Shown here one piece after another: positions 44,444 to 53,028 of a DNA stretch of 64,000 nt. Below the pieces are notes generated by a model. It was not told the origin of the DNA. It ran no database searches and saw only the letters and a program-made list of their open reading frames with translations. The stretch covers positions 620,001-684,000 of the forward strand of contig NZ_CP076563.1 in NCBI RefSeq assembly GCF_044357945.1, written 5' to 3'. Both the position numbers and the translations under genes were made by a program. This DNA is from QAND01 sp003150225 (GTDB taxonomy: Bacteria; Bacillota; Clostridia; Christensenellales; QAND01). Within the stretch, counting starts at the first letter, position 1. Each line of letters starts with the position of its first letter.

Positions 44444-44482
44444 GTCTCTTATGAGTGCAGATTCTTTTAGGAGGTACCAGTT

Positions 44483-44695
44483 ATGAACAATGGTACGGTA
44501 AAATGGTTCAACGATAGCAAAGGCTATGGCTTCATCTCCAACGATGAGGGCGGCGAGGACGTTTTCGTTCATTTCTCCGCTATTCAGGGCGAAGGCTTCA
44601 AGACCCTTGCGGAAGGCCAGAAGGTAACCTATGATACCGAGGTCGATCCCAAGAACAGCAGCAAGACCCGCGCCATCAACGTCTGCCCTCTATAA
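44483..44695 (+). CDS. Cold-shock protein (CspA family)
   Basis: A 70-residue cold-shock-domain protein that binds single-stranded nucleic acid. It carries both RNA-binding motifs, KGYGFISNDE (RNP1) and DVFVHFSAI (RNP2). It starts MNNGTVKWFND. TTAGGAGGT lies 8 bases upstream. The long leader contains a terminator hairpin. A shared terminator with yccF follows. Confidence 0.96.
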   Translation: MNNGTVKWFNDSKGYGFISNDEGGEDVFVHFSAIQGEGFKTLAEGQKVTYDTEVDPKNSSKTRAINVCPL

Positions 44696-44748
44696 TTGGA
44701 AGTACCACGAACAGCCGCTGCTGTTCAGCCTTTCAACATACGGCAAAA

Positions 44749-44778
44749 GAAAGCGCCTGTCATCTGACAGGCGCTTTT
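44749..44778. terminator. Bidirectional terminator between csp and yccF
   Basis: AAAGCGCCTGTCA pairs with TGACAGGCGCTTTT around a 3-base loop; serves both convergent genes. Confidence 0.92.
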
Positions 44779-44785
44779 CGTTTCT

Positions 44786-45145
44786 TCAAACCACATCGGA
44801 GCCAAAAGGCATCAGTGCCAGCTTGGCGATTTTAAAGTGTTGCTTTCCAAACGGGATTCCCACGATCGTCATACAGAAAAGCACTCCGGTCACCGCGGAG
44901 CAGATGGCAAGTGGAATCCCGCTGAAGATCAGCCATAGGACATTGAGCAAAGTAGCCCCTACTCCCCCGGCATAGATGATTTTTTTCCCGAAGGGGAAGA
45001 ATGTCAATTTGGCAAACTTAAAGCACTGCATTCCCAGGGGAATACCCACCACGGTGATGCTCCAGAGCACCCCTGCCAAAATCCAACCAAGGCCGATCTC
45101 CAGCCCGCCAAATACAAACCAGATAAGATTACCAAATATTCGCAT
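44786..45145 (-). CDS. yccF: YccF-domain inner membrane protein
   Basis: A 119-residue membrane protein of the YccF (DUF307) family. It consists of two similar halves, each with a membrane segment ending in VVGIPLGMQCFKFAKLTFFP or the matching TIVGIPFGKQHFKIAKLALM, followed by PFG. Function is unknown in the family. ATG at 45145 (MRIFGNLIWFVFGG) has a GGGAG site 6-7 bases upstream; an earlier in-frame ATG is not supported. Confidence 0.93.
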   Translation of the reverse strand: MRIFGNLIWFVFGGLEIGLGWILAGVLWSITVVGIPLGMQCFKFAKLTFFPFGKKIIYAGGVGATLLNVLWLIFSGIPLAICSAVTGVLFCMTIVGIPFGKQHFKIAKLALMPFGSDVV

Positions 45146-45293
45146 GATATGCTCCCTCTTCCCCTTCGTTAACCTGATGATACCCGATCTTCCTATGCTT
45201 CTCATAAAGAAAAGCATAATAAATCCTTAACTCGTTCGCCTCAGCAGCGCCATACTTTTCATGCGCTTCTGACGCCTTGTACATATCAGACTG

Positions 45294-45355
45294 AAAAAAA
45301 GTCGCATCCTCCAATAGAAGATGCGACTTTGGGTGCTGCAACTTGCCGCTGGCAG
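45294..45355 (-). repeat. Hybrid repeat copy R5 with a different terminator hairpin
   Basis: On the minus strand GCCAGCGGCAAGTTGCAGC, the first module of the tRNA-linked repeat, is followed by an unrelated hairpin GTCGCATC/GATGCGAC and seven T residues (45294-45330). No tRNA precedes it directly. It lies downstream of R4 and may act as a second terminator for tRNA-Thr. Confidence 0.7.
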
Positions 45356-45384
45356 AGTCTTACGATTTGGCTCTTTACTGTCGG

Positions 45385-45444
45385 GAACAAAAATATCGCA
45401 ACCCACCAAAGTGAATTGCGATATTGAGCGCGGACACTGTCCGC
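45385..45444 (-). repeat. tRNA-linked terminator repeat R4
   Basis: On the minus strand, directly after the CCA of tRNA-Thr: GCGGACAGTGTCCGC palindrome, then AATATCGCAATTCAC/GTGGGTTGCGATATT with a T run. The first hairpin has compensating changes compared with R2. Confidence 0.9.
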
Positions 45445-45519
45445 TGGAGCCACTGTGGGGATTTGAACCCCAGACCTGCTGATTACGAATCAGCTGCTCT
45501 ACCACTGAGCCACAGTGGC
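45445..45519 (-). tRNA. tRNA-Thr (CGT)
   Basis: Acceptor GCCACTG/CAGTGGC, anticodon stem GCTGA/TCAGC with anticodon CGT, T loop GGTTCAAATCC, CCA encoded. Transcribed alone from 45534-45563. Confidence 0.95.
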
Positions 45520-45533
45520 CTGAATGCGGATGC

Positions 45534-45563
45534 ATTATAGCATATTTGGAAAGAGGCTGTCAC
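45534..45563 (-). promoter_or_regulatory. Promoter of tRNA-Thr
   Basis: GTGACA, 18 bases, TATAAT on the minus strand, about 15 bases upstream of the tRNA. Confidence 0.8.
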
Positions 45564-45571
45564 TACCCAAA

Positions 45572-46678
45572 TTATCGATACCGGCGAAAATACATATATA
45601 GATCGCATCGAATGCTGCCATTATACAGCTTGCGACGCTTGTTTGCCCGCGCCCCAAAGGATCTTTCAAATCCCCGATCCTCACTGATAGCAAATACACC
45701 CCAGCGAGGGTTCGCCTCCTTGAGCCGGCCCAAAGCGCCGATGGCCTCCCGATCCACCTCCATACGAACGCCGTAGGGGGGATTGGTGACGATGACGCCG
45801 CCCTCGCTGGGCAGAGACAGGCTCTTAACGTCCCCCTGAACGGCGTTGATAAACCCGTTGACCCCCGCCCGCTTTCCGTGGCGCTGGGTCATGGACACCA
45901 TCTTAGGATCGATATCGCTGGCGTGGATATGGGCAAATCCCCTTTCCCTCCGAAGATCCCGAGCCTCCTCGCGGCAGCGCTCTCCTGTCTCCCGCCAGTG
46001 GCTCCAGCTATCAAAGGCAAATTCCCGCATCAGTCCAGGTGCGGTGTTGCTGGCGATCATAGCCGCCTCAATAGCGATGGTACCAGAGCCACAGAAGGGA
46101 TCCAACAGAATTTCCCTGCCGTCATAGTGGGAAAGATAGACCAACGCAGCGGCCAAGGTCTCCCGGATGGGAGCCTTTGCGGACAGGTCCCGGTATCCCC
46201 GGCGGTTGAGCCCGCCTCCCGATAGATTCAAGCCGATGGTAGCTACATCCCGGAGCATGCCAATCTCAATGTTATACCGGGGCCCGGTCTCGGGACAGCG
46301 GGCATATCCATAATGGGCCATCATGGACTCGGCCACAGCCTTTTTGCCGATGGACTGCATGTCCCGTACGCTGACCAGTTTGCTGAGCGCTCCCTTTCCG
46401 GTGATGTACAACTCCGCGTTGAAGGGCAAAAGCTCCCCAAACCCAATGGCGCGGATGCCCTCAAAGAGCTGATCAAAGGTCTCGGCGGGAAAGGACCCTA
46501 ACTCCAGAAAAACCCGGTCGGCGCACCGGAGCCAAAGGTTAGCCCGAACAGCGTCCTCCTGTTCTCCCTGGAAAAACACCCGGGCGTCCTCCACCCGCTC
46601 CACTTGAATGCCAAGCTCCCGGAGCTCATCCCGTACCAGAGCTTCCATTCCAAACCCGCAGGTGGCATAATACCTCAT
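45572..46678 (-). CDS. THUMP-domain class I RNA methyltransferase (RlmL/YpsC type)
   Basis: A 368-residue enzyme expected to methylate a guanine N2 in 23S rRNA. The N-terminal ferredoxin-like and THUMP region (about 1-160) is followed by the Rossmann methyltransferase: LLDPFCGSGTIAIEAA (about residue 190) and the catalytic VTNPPYGVR (about 285). The protein corresponds to the first half of E. coli RlmL, as in Bacillus YpsC. Its ATG shares a base with the stop of the HD gene (TGATG), so it is coupled to it. Confidence 0.92.
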   Translation of the reverse strand: MRYYATCGFGMEALVRDELRELGIQVERVEDARVFFQGEQEDAVRANLWLRCADRVFLELGSFPAETFDQLFEGIRAIGFGELLPFNAELYITGKGALSKLVSVRDMQSIGKKAVAESMMAHYGYARCPETGPRYNIEIGMLRDVATIGLNLSGGGLNRRGYRDLSAKAPIRETLAAALVYLSHYDGREILLDPFCGSGTIAIEAAMIASNTAPGLMREFAFDSWSHWRETGERCREEARDLRRERGFAHIHASDIDPKMVSMTQRHGKRAGVNGFINAVQGDVKSLSLPSEGGVIVTNPPYGVRMEVDREAIGALGRLKEANPRWGVFAISEDRGFERSFGARANKRRKLYNGSIRCDLYMYFRRYR

Positions 46679-47382
46679 CAGTTTTCCTCCCCTTGGCCGG
46701 ATTTGCCCGGCTCGGTATGGCGGTTTACATATACATCGTTGATCCACAGCTCAAACCGACAGCCCAAATAACGGGCAGCGGCTTCCGTCAGCGTCATCCG
46801 GCTCATATAGATGTCCAAAAACTCCTTGATGGAGGAGCCATTCTCCATCACGCAGGAAAAGCGGATCACCTTGGCCTCCCGATCCACCGTAACATTGGTC
46901 TTCTGGATGGAATAGTTCACCCGGTCGTGGATATCATTGGGATCATACTTGTTGCGCCGAACCCGGACCCGGTGGGCGTCGATCTTATCGGCAATGATCA
47001 GAGCGGAGCTGATGGCGCTGACAGGCTTCCCATATTGCTCCTCGTGGTTTCCCACCGCAAGACAGATCTCGCTGGCCTCGTCCGGATCCATGCCGGCCTG
47101 CAGCAACATAGGAAACAGCAAACACGCCCCGGTGAGTCCATGATATTCCCGGTTGACCATGTTTCCCACGTCATGAACCCACCCGGCAATGGCGCCCAGC
47201 TCCACCGTGCGGCTCGGATACCCCAAGCTGGAAAGGATCTCCGCGGTGATGCGACTTACATAGCCCACATGCTTGGGCCCATGATCGGTATAGCCTATGG
47301 CCTCCAAATACCGGTTGGCGGTTTCTATCATGGCTGATATGGCGGGATCCCGCCGAATATCCAGCAATACAATCTGCGACAT
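46678..47382 (-). CDS. HD-domain phosphohydrolase
   Basis: A 234-residue protein with a metal-dependent HD fold: YTDHGPKHVGYVSRI, GWVHDVGN, a third His pair in GNHEEQYG and ADKIDAHRVRVR. The second half (about 140-220) is a conserved extension with VNYSIQKTNVTVD. It is most like soluble HD phosphohydrolases of unknown substrate seen in Clostridia. It starts 2 bases after the HEAT-like gene stop and overlaps the methyltransferase gene, inside a tight operon. Confidence 0.88.
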   Translation of the reverse strand: MSQIVLLDIRRDPAISAMIETANRYLEAIGYTDHGPKHVGYVSRITAEILSSLGYPSRTVELGAIAGWVHDVGNMVNREYHGLTGACLLFPMLLQAGMDPDEASEICLAVGNHEEQYGKPVSAISSALIIADKIDAHRVRVRRNKYDPNDIHDRVNYSIQKTNVTVDREAKVIRFSCVMENGSSIKEFLDIYMSRMTLTEAAARYLGCRFELWINDVYVNRHTEPGKSGQGEEN

Positions 47383-47383
47383 A

Positions 47384-48196
47384 CTATTCTCCCATCGTTC
47401 TCATCAATTCATAATCCTGATCTCCGTAGAACTCTCGTTCCACATCCAGGATAGCGCCTAGGCTTTCAGCGGCATCCCGCATGGCAAGATAATCCCCATA
47501 GCGCAAATTGGGCGCCTGCATAGCGGTTTTGAGAGGTTCCACCGCCCGGGCATCCCCCAGCCGCATCAGACACTGGGCGTAGAAGGCGTCCGGACAATCC
47601 AAAAATAGGTTCAACAGGGCTTCAAAGGTTCCCTCCACCGGGAGATAGCTCAGGATATCCCCCAGCCGCCGCCGGTTCTCCGGATCCATAATTCCGGGCA
47701 GGCGATCTTGGATCAACCGGGCAGTCTCCAAATCCCCCAGAGCGATGACGGCCTCGGCTGCGGCGTCGCTGAGGCCGGCGTCGGCGTCCTCATCCAGCAG
47801 GATCTCCCGGTAGCGGGTAAGCGGCGCCCTGCTCTCCAGATCCATGAGCAACCCGATGACCGCCACCCCCTCGCCAGGGCTGAGCCCGGTATCCGCAAGC
47901 GCCTCGTAAAGGGCTTCCTCCCCTTGAGAAGACGACAAAATGGCGTCCATCAGATAATCGGTCGGGGGGATTCCCTCCCTTGCGCAATCCAACAGCTCCT
48001 CTACCAGCATATAGGCGTTCTTTTCGGAAAAGTACTCCTCCATGGTTCGGCCGTCCAATTCGGGGAGCGGCGTATGAAGGAACCCATGGTACAGCTCCTC
48101 CGCCCGCTCCTCGATCTCCTCCTCGGTGGCGTCCTCCGACACCTTGCCGTGCCGGGCGAAATACTGCCGGAACAGCCCGTCAAAATCCACAGCCAT
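47384..48196 (-). CDS. HEAT-repeat-like acidic protein
   Basis: A 270-residue acidic cytosolic protein, not recognised as a named family. It consists of repeated pairs of helices with the look of HEAT or Armadillo repeats, for example SDAAAEAVIALGDLETARLI and LMRLGDARAVEPLKTAMQ. ATG at 48196 is one base after the TPR gene stop, with its ribosome site in that gene. Together with the TPR gene it forms a scaffold-like pair; a protein-protein interaction role is an inference. Confidence 0.8.
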   Translation of the reverse strand: MAVDFDGLFRQYFARHGKVSEDATEEEIEERAEELYHGFLHTPLPELDGRTMEEYFSEKNAYMLVEELLDCAREGIPPTDYLMDAILSSSQGEEALYEALADTGLSPGEGVAVIGLLMDLESRAPLTRYREILLDEDADAGLSDAAAEAVIALGDLETARLIQDRLPGIMDPENRRRLGDILSYLPVEGTFEALLNLFLDCPDAFYAQCLMRLGDARAVEPLKTAMQAPNLRYGDYLAMRDAAESLGAILDVEREFYGDQDYELMRTMGE

Positions 48197-48197
48197 A

Positions 48198-49880
48198 TCA
48201 GTGATGCTCCTTCCCATAACCCAGGGCGCCAAGGCCCCGGTTCAGGCCGTCATACCGAACCCCGAAGATCCGGCAGGCCTCCTTCTTCAATAGGGGTCTT
48301 CCCCGCCGGAGAGCAGCAAGATAAGCAAGGGCTGCGCAGAGGTCCTCCTTCTTCATCCCGGTGATCTCCTCCATTCCATGATCCCGGATGTATTCGCAAA
48401 ACACAGCCACCATCTCGTCCACCAGGGCATCCTGGCCCTCCTCGCCCATACGGCTAACGGCCAAGGCAATCACCTCTCGGTAAAAGGCTTCCCCATCCTT
48501 TGGAAAATCATAGACCGATATCTTAGCCCGGACCACCGAGCCCTCCAGCATGGCCAGATAGGGCTCCGGCTCCCCCGCGTGGTAAAGGGCCATCAAAAGC
48601 TCATTCTTTGTCTCGTCGTCGTAGAATTCCGATAACAACATCCATCGCAGTGTCAGAATGCACTCTTGGGTAGCCACCATGGAAAGGATCTCAATACAAG
48701 CGCTCCGCACCCGCTTATCGGAAAGCTCCACACCCCACAGAGCATAGGAGCGAAACTCCGCGTCCTCCAAAAAGGCGCTTCGGGTAGCCCGGGGACCCTG
48801 GCGCAGCACGCCGTTGATCACCGATACCCGCCGGGCTGCTTCCGTAAGGGGCACCTGGTACTGATAGGCCAGCCACAGCACCTGAGGTTCCTCCTTCATG
48901 GCCTCCTGGGCAAGATTCCGATAGTATAGGGAGATGCTGTTTTCCCATTCCCACTTGGACAGCTCCCCAAAATGCCGGAACGCCCGGCCGTATTGTCCAC
49001 TGTTATAGGCGGCAATGCCGGCAAAATACAGCATCCGCTCATCCCATTCAAACTGGTTCATAGCGGAACGAAATACCTCATACGCTGCGGCATCCCGGTG
49101 ATTTTCTCCCAGGGCCAAACCCAGCCGCAGGGCATCCTGTTCATTCTGGGGAACCAGCTTTTCGATCTCCTCCAGCTGCTCCATCGACCGCTCTACATCC
49201 CGAAGGGTCTGGTAATATAGGAGCAGATTGCAGTTTGCAAAGATATTCTGAGGCTCCACAGCGCGGACTTGCTCCACATCCCGAAGCGCTCCCTCCACAT
49301 CCCCCAGGGCATACTGGCAGATGGACAGATTATTCCGTGCATACACCAGAGAATCGTCCTGCTCCAGGCATCGAGAGAACCGTTCCGCCGCCCGGGAATA
49401 GTCCCCCTGATCCATGGCCTCCCGCCCTTCTTCCGCCAGCTTTTCGGCGGGGGTCAGTTGTTCCATATCCTCCAGGTATTCATAGATGGAGAGGATCATA
49501 TCCTCCGCGTCCTCTGCGTATTCTCCCTCGGGCTCTGCATCCAAATACCCCCGCAAAAAGCGAAGGGCCTTGTCATACTGTCCCATATTCATCTGGTTGT
49601 ATCCCAGATAATAGGCGCATTCCGCCGCCTCATCTCCTCCCTCCTCCAGAAGTCCATAGAGAATTCTGCAGCTCCGATCATACATCTGCAGCCGGGACAG
49701 CACATCGGCCAGCAAAAGCTGGTATTCCCTGTTTCCAGGCTCCCGATTCAGGGCACGCCGAAGGTTGGCCATGGCCCCTGGCAGGTCGTCCCGGTCCAGA
49801 TTGCGGATGGCCAGCTTGCCGTAGAATTCCCCCGGCTGATGATAGGTTAAAATCTTGCTTTTCTCTCTGGGTAGTGCCAT
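48198..49880 (-). CDS. Tetratricopeptide-repeat protein
   Basis: A 560-residue soluble protein. TPR-like helical repeats fill residues about 15-340, with units such as AMANLRRALNREPGNREYQL, GQYDKALRFLRGYL, GDYSRAAERFSRCLEQDDS and GDVEGALRDVEQVRAVEPQN. The C-terminal 200 residues are helical with no known motif. GAGGAG lies 4 bases before the ATG. It follows hslO by 7 bases and leads the TPR-HEAT-HD-methyltransferase run. Role unknown; probably a scaffold. Confidence 0.88.
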   Translation of the reverse strand: MALPREKSKILTYHQPGEFYGKLAIRNLDRDDLPGAMANLRRALNREPGNREYQLLLADVLSRLQMYDRSCRILYGLLEEGGDEAAECAYYLGYNQMNMGQYDKALRFLRGYLDAEPEGEYAEDAEDMILSIYEYLEDMEQLTPAEKLAEEGREAMDQGDYSRAAERFSRCLEQDDSLVYARNNLSICQYALGDVEGALRDVEQVRAVEPQNIFANCNLLLYYQTLRDVERSMEQLEEIEKLVPQNEQDALRLGLALGENHRDAAAYEVFRSAMNQFEWDERMLYFAGIAAYNSGQYGRAFRHFGELSKWEWENSISLYYRNLAQEAMKEEPQVLWLAYQYQVPLTEAARRVSVINGVLRQGPRATRSAFLEDAEFRSYALWGVELSDKRVRSACIEILSMVATQECILTLRWMLLSEFYDDETKNELLMALYHAGEPEPYLAMLEGSVVRAKISVYDFPKDGEAFYREVIALAVSRMGEEGQDALVDEMVAVFCEYIRDHGMEEITGMKKEDLCAALAYLAALRRGRPLLKKEACRIFGVRYDGLNRGLGALGYGKEHH

Positions 49881-49887
49881 AGGCTCC

Positions 49888-50778
49888 TCATTCTACCGAT
49901 TTCGCGGAGGCCTCTCCCAACAGGCGAAGCAGCTCCTCTTCGGTAAAGCAGTACTTGGTACCGCAGAAGTGACAGGTGATTTCGCAGCCATGGTCCTCCT
50001 CCACCATCTGAACCAGTTCAGCCTCCCCGATGCTGATCAGCGCCCGCTCCATGCGCTCCCGGCTGCAATTGCAAACATACCCGCAGTCCTGGCGCTGGGT
50101 AATGCGGTAAGCAAGACCGCTAAAAGCCATTGCAATGGAATCCGGCAGGGAGGAATCCTTCAGCATATTGGTAAAATCGCTGTATAAAGGCGCCCCCAGC
50201 TCCAGCTTCCGGATGGTCTCCTCCGGACATCCAGGCAGGGGAAAGATCCCGATGCCCCCCGCCGATAGAATGCTACCATCGGTATTCACCAGCACACCAA
50301 GGTATAGCAAGCAGGGCTGCTGCTGGCTGGTGGCATAGTAGTAGGCCATATCCTCAGCGATCTCCCCGCTTACCAGGGGGGACTGTCCCACATAGGGTTC
50401 TCCAAACCCCAGATCCCTTACCACAGCGATGCGCCCATTCTTGCCCACGGCGCCTCCTACGTCCAGCTTGCCGTCGGCCCGGGGTGGCAGCATCACCTCT
50501 GGATGATCCACACACCCCCTAACCTCCCCCTTGGGGTTGGCCACAGCGATGATGCGGCCCAGCGGGCCGTCCCCCTGGATGGTCACCGAAACGTCCCCTC
50601 GATCGTCCTTGATATCGGAAGCCATAATAAGGGCGCCCATGAGGGTGCGCCCCATGGCGGCGGCCGCTACCGGGCTCAGGCCGTGCAGGTTTACCGCCCG
50701 CTGAACGATCCGCGTCCCGTCAATGCAGACCCCGTAGGCCGCGCCGTCCTCCAGCATGGTTTTGATCAAATTTGCCAT
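49888..50778 (-). CDS. hslO: Redox-regulated chaperone Hsp33
   Basis: A 296-residue Hsp33, a holdase activated by oxidation. The zinc-binding redox switch is intact near the C-terminus: CNCSRERME and CHFCGTKYC, that is CxC plus CxxC. The N-terminal domain shows ATAMGRTLMGALIMAS-like sequence and GDGPLGRIIAVANPKGEVRG. It lies between a methyltransferase gene and the TPR gene, all in the same direction with gaps below 10 bases, so it is part of that operon. Confidence 0.96.
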   Translation of the reverse strand: MANLIKTMLEDGAAYGVCIDGTRIVQRAVNLHGLSPVAAAAMGRTLMGALIMASDIKDDRGDVSVTIQGDGPLGRIIAVANPKGEVRGCVDHPEVMLPPRADGKLDVGGAVGKNGRIAVVRDLGFGEPYVGQSPLVSGEIAEDMAYYYATSQQQPCLLYLGVLVNTDGSILSAGGIGIFPLPGCPEETIRKLELGAPLYSDFTNMLKDSSLPDSIAMAFSGLAYRITQRQDCGYVCNCSRERMERALISIGEAELVQMVEEDHGCEITCHFCGTKYCFTEEELLRLLGEASAKSVE

Positions 50779-50783
50779 CGATC

Positions 50784-51509
50784 CTATCTCCTCGCTATCA
50801 TCATGATACGCTCATCCTGGGGCTTTATATCCTCCACCGTCAAAAAGGAGAAGGCCTCCACCTGGGAAAACCCCGCGTCATACAAAGCATCCGCCAGATC
50901 CGTGGGATCATGGACAAACAGAAAATGCTCTTCATAGCCCCGTCTATAATACTCCCCTTGTTTGAAAAAGAGAGTCAGCTCCATGCTGCATCCCCCCTTC
51001 TCCCGGTGGGTTACCAGGATATAGGCGGAGTCGTCGTTCTCATCGGCAAAGGTATTGTCCCCCAATGCCGTTAGGAGCCGGTATTGGGTGCTGAAATCAA
51101 AAAGCAGGAGCCCCTGAGGCAAAAGGGCATCGTAAGCACAGCGAAAAAAATCGTCTCGGGCGTGGTGCGTCAAGTAGTTGATTCCATCGCACATAGCGGT
51201 GATGCAGTCCACCCCATTGATCAGGGAAAAGTCCGTCATATCCATGCGGTAAAAAGGAACTCGCTGCCCCCGATCCCTGGCCTTTTCCTGGGCTCTTTGT
51301 AGCATATCCTGGCTCAAATCGCCGCCCATCACATCATATCCCAATGCGGCGAGCCCCAGGGAAACGGAGCCGGTACCGCAGCAAAGATCCAGCAGACGCC
51401 GGGCCCCGGGGCGCCGGGTTTGAATCAAGCCGTGGAGATAGGCGCACCAGTCCCCATATGGAACATCGGCCATAAAACCATCGTAAACCGTGGCAAAGTC
51501 TCCGTACAC
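50784..51509 (-). CDS. Class I SAM-dependent methyltransferase
   Basis: A 241-residue methyltransferase starting at GTG (51509), with GGAGGAG about 9 bases upstream. SAM-binding motif I is LLDLCCGTGSVSLGLA (about residue 40), followed by VMGGDLSQDML and DCITAMCDGINYLTH. The N-terminus YGDFATVYDGFMADVPYGDW matches a widespread Firmicutes family without known substrate. First gene of the operon running to 45572. Confidence 0.88.
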   Translation of the reverse strand: MYGDFATVYDGFMADVPYGDWCAYLHGLIQTRRPGARRLLDLCCGTGSVSLGLAALGYDVMGGDLSQDMLQRAQEKARDRGQRVPFYRMDMTDFSLINGVDCITAMCDGINYLTHHARDDFFRCAYDALLPQGLLLFDFSTQYRLLTALGDNTFADENDDSAYILVTHREKGGCSMELTLFFKQGEYYRRGYEEHFLFVHDPTDLADALYDAGFSQVEAFSFLTVEDIKPQDERIMMIARR

Positions 51510-51569
51510 CGTCTCATCTCCTCCGGTTTGCCCACATTTTCAATGCCCTTTCCGGGCGCCAAGCATAGT

Positions 51570-51598
51570 ATGATATATAATTGTATCATGTTTGTCAA
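51570..51598 (-). promoter_or_regulatory. Promoter of the methyltransferase-hslO-TPR operon
   Basis: TTGACA, 17 bases, TATCAT on the minus strand. Confidence 0.82.
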
Positions 51599-51638
51599 CG
51601 CGGACGGCAGAAAGAGGTATAAGAAACCCAGGATGCCG

Positions 51639-51668
51639 TTGACAACCCCCCTAGCGCAATGCTAAAAT
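51639..51668 (+). promoter_or_regulatory. Promoter of asd-dapA-dapB
   Basis: TTGACA, 18 bases, TAAAAT; transcription would begin near 51675, just before the lysine riboswitch. Confidence 0.82.
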
Positions 51669-51685
51669 CATCATAATTACATACG

Positions 51686-51907
51686 GAGCAGGACAGAGGT
51701 GCGGTTTGCATCAGTAGCAGCGGCCAGGGCGCGGAGCCCGCTAACGCGCTGTGAAAGGGTAAACTGCCGAAGGGAGCGGGTCTGCCGCGGACGGTTCCCT
51801 GGCTGGTTGGATGAACAATCTCCCGGCTGTCACCCTCGGGTGGAGCGCTGACTGCCCTCATACCGCGTTTTGCGGTTTGTTGGGCGGCGCGCTGAGCGCC
51901 GTTTTTT
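51686..51907 (+). promoter_or_regulatory. Lysine riboswitch (L box) with terminator
   Basis: Conserved lysine-aptamer blocks appear in order: GACAGAGGTGCGG (51692-51704), GTGAAAGGG, CTGCCGAAGGGAG, CTGG, GGCTGTCACCC and GGGTGGAGCGCTG. The expression platform is a strong terminator, CGGCGC/GCGCCG followed by TTTTTT (51885-51907), 24 bases before the asd ATG. Lysine binding should stop transcription of the lysine-pathway genes. Confidence 0.95.
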
Positions 51908-51931
51908 CATTATCTAGAGGAGGAAGCAACG

Positions 51932-53014
51932 ATGAAGAAGTATCAGGTGGCCGTAGTAGGCGCGACCGGCATGGTAGGCCAGCGGTTTGTCACCCTTTTG
52001 GAGAACCATCCCTGGTTCCAGCTTTCGGCAGTGGCGGCAAGCGGCCGTAGCGCTGGCAAAACATATGAAGAAGCAGTGGGCGCCCGTTGGGCCATGGCCA
52101 CCCCCATGCCTCAGTCCGCCAAATCCCTGGTGGTGCTGGACGCCAGCCATGTGGAGGAGGTCGCCAGCCGGTGCGATTTTATCTTCTGTGCCGTGGATAT
52201 GCAGAAGAGCGAAATTCTGGCTCTGGAGGAAGCCTATGCCAAGGCCGAAACCCCGGTAATCTCCAACAACTCCGCCAACCGCATGGTAGCCGACGTTCCT
52301 ATGATCATTCCGGAGATCAACCCCGAACACGCCCAGGTGATCCCCGCCCAGCGGAAACGGCTGGGCACCCGGACGGGGTTCATCACAGCCAAATCCAACT
52401 GCTCCATCCAGAGCTACGTTCCCGCCCTATCCTGCCTTATGGACTTCGGCGTAAAGGACATCCTGGCCTGCACCTATCAGGCCATTTCGGGCGCGGGCAA
52501 AAACTTTGCCACCTGGCCCGAGATGGTGGATAACCTCATCCCCTATATCGGCGGCGAGGAAGAGAAGAGCGAGCAGGAGCCCCTTAAGATCTGGGGCAAG
52601 GTGGAGGATGGCAAGATCATCCACGCCGCTTCTCCCCGGATCAGCGCTCAGTGCTACCGGGTGCCGGTTTCCGATGGCCACACCGCGGCGGTGTATGTCA
52701 ATTTTGACCGCAAACCCGCCCGGGAGGAGATCATTGCCCGATGGCAGGAATGGACCCCCCTGCCCCAGCAATTAAAGCTGCCCAGCGCCCCGCAGCAGTT
52801 CCTCACCTATTTCAATGAGGATGACCGGCCCCAGGCTAAGCTGGACCGGGAGCTGTATGGCGGCATGGGCATTACCATGGGACGTCTCCGGGAGGACAAT
52901 ATCTTCGACTACAAATTCGCCTGCTTGTCCCACAACACCCTTCGCGGCGCGGCGGGCGGCGGCGTGCTCTGTGCCGAGCTGCTCTGCGCCCAGGAGTACA
53001 TTCCCCATAAATAA
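51932..53014 (+). CDS. asd: Aspartate-semialdehyde dehydrogenase
   Basis: A 360-residue enzyme reducing aspartyl phosphate to aspartate semialdehyde, entry point to lysine, threonine and methionine. NADP-binding start VAVVGATGMVGQRFVTLLEN; catalytic Cys in AKSNCSIQSYVPAL (about residue 155). This length and motif fit the archaeal/fungal-type branch found in some Clostridia, not the usual 330-residue bacterial form. AGGAGG precedes the ATG. Controlled by the lysine riboswitch. Confidence 0.95.
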   Translation: MKKYQVAVVGATGMVGQRFVTLLENHPWFQLSAVAASGRSAGKTYEEAVGARWAMATPMPQSAKSLVVLDASHVEEVASRCDFIFCAVDMQKSEILALEEAYAKAETPVISNNSANRMVADVPMIIPEINPEHAQVIPAQRKRLGTRTGFITAKSNCSIQSYVPALSCLMDFGVKDILACTYQAISGAGKNFATWPEMVDNLIPYIGGEEEKSEQEPLKIWGKVEDGKIIHAASPRISAQCYRVPVSDGHTAAVYVNFDRKPAREEIIARWQEWTPLPQQLKLPSAPQQFLTYFNEDDRPQAKLDRELYGGMGITMGRLREDNIFDYKFACLSHNTLRGAAGGGVLCAELLCAQEYIPHK

Positions 53015-53028
53015 AAGGAGGTAGCGCC

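Noticed and set aside
45129..45341. A 70-codon minus-strand frame across repeat R5 and the yccF upstream region
   Set aside because: It starts within the terminator hairpin, overlaps the yccF start and has no ribosome site.
51595..51861. Minus-strand frame of 88 codons opposite the lysine riboswitch
   Set aside because: It is the complement of a structured RNA leader and has no ribosome site.
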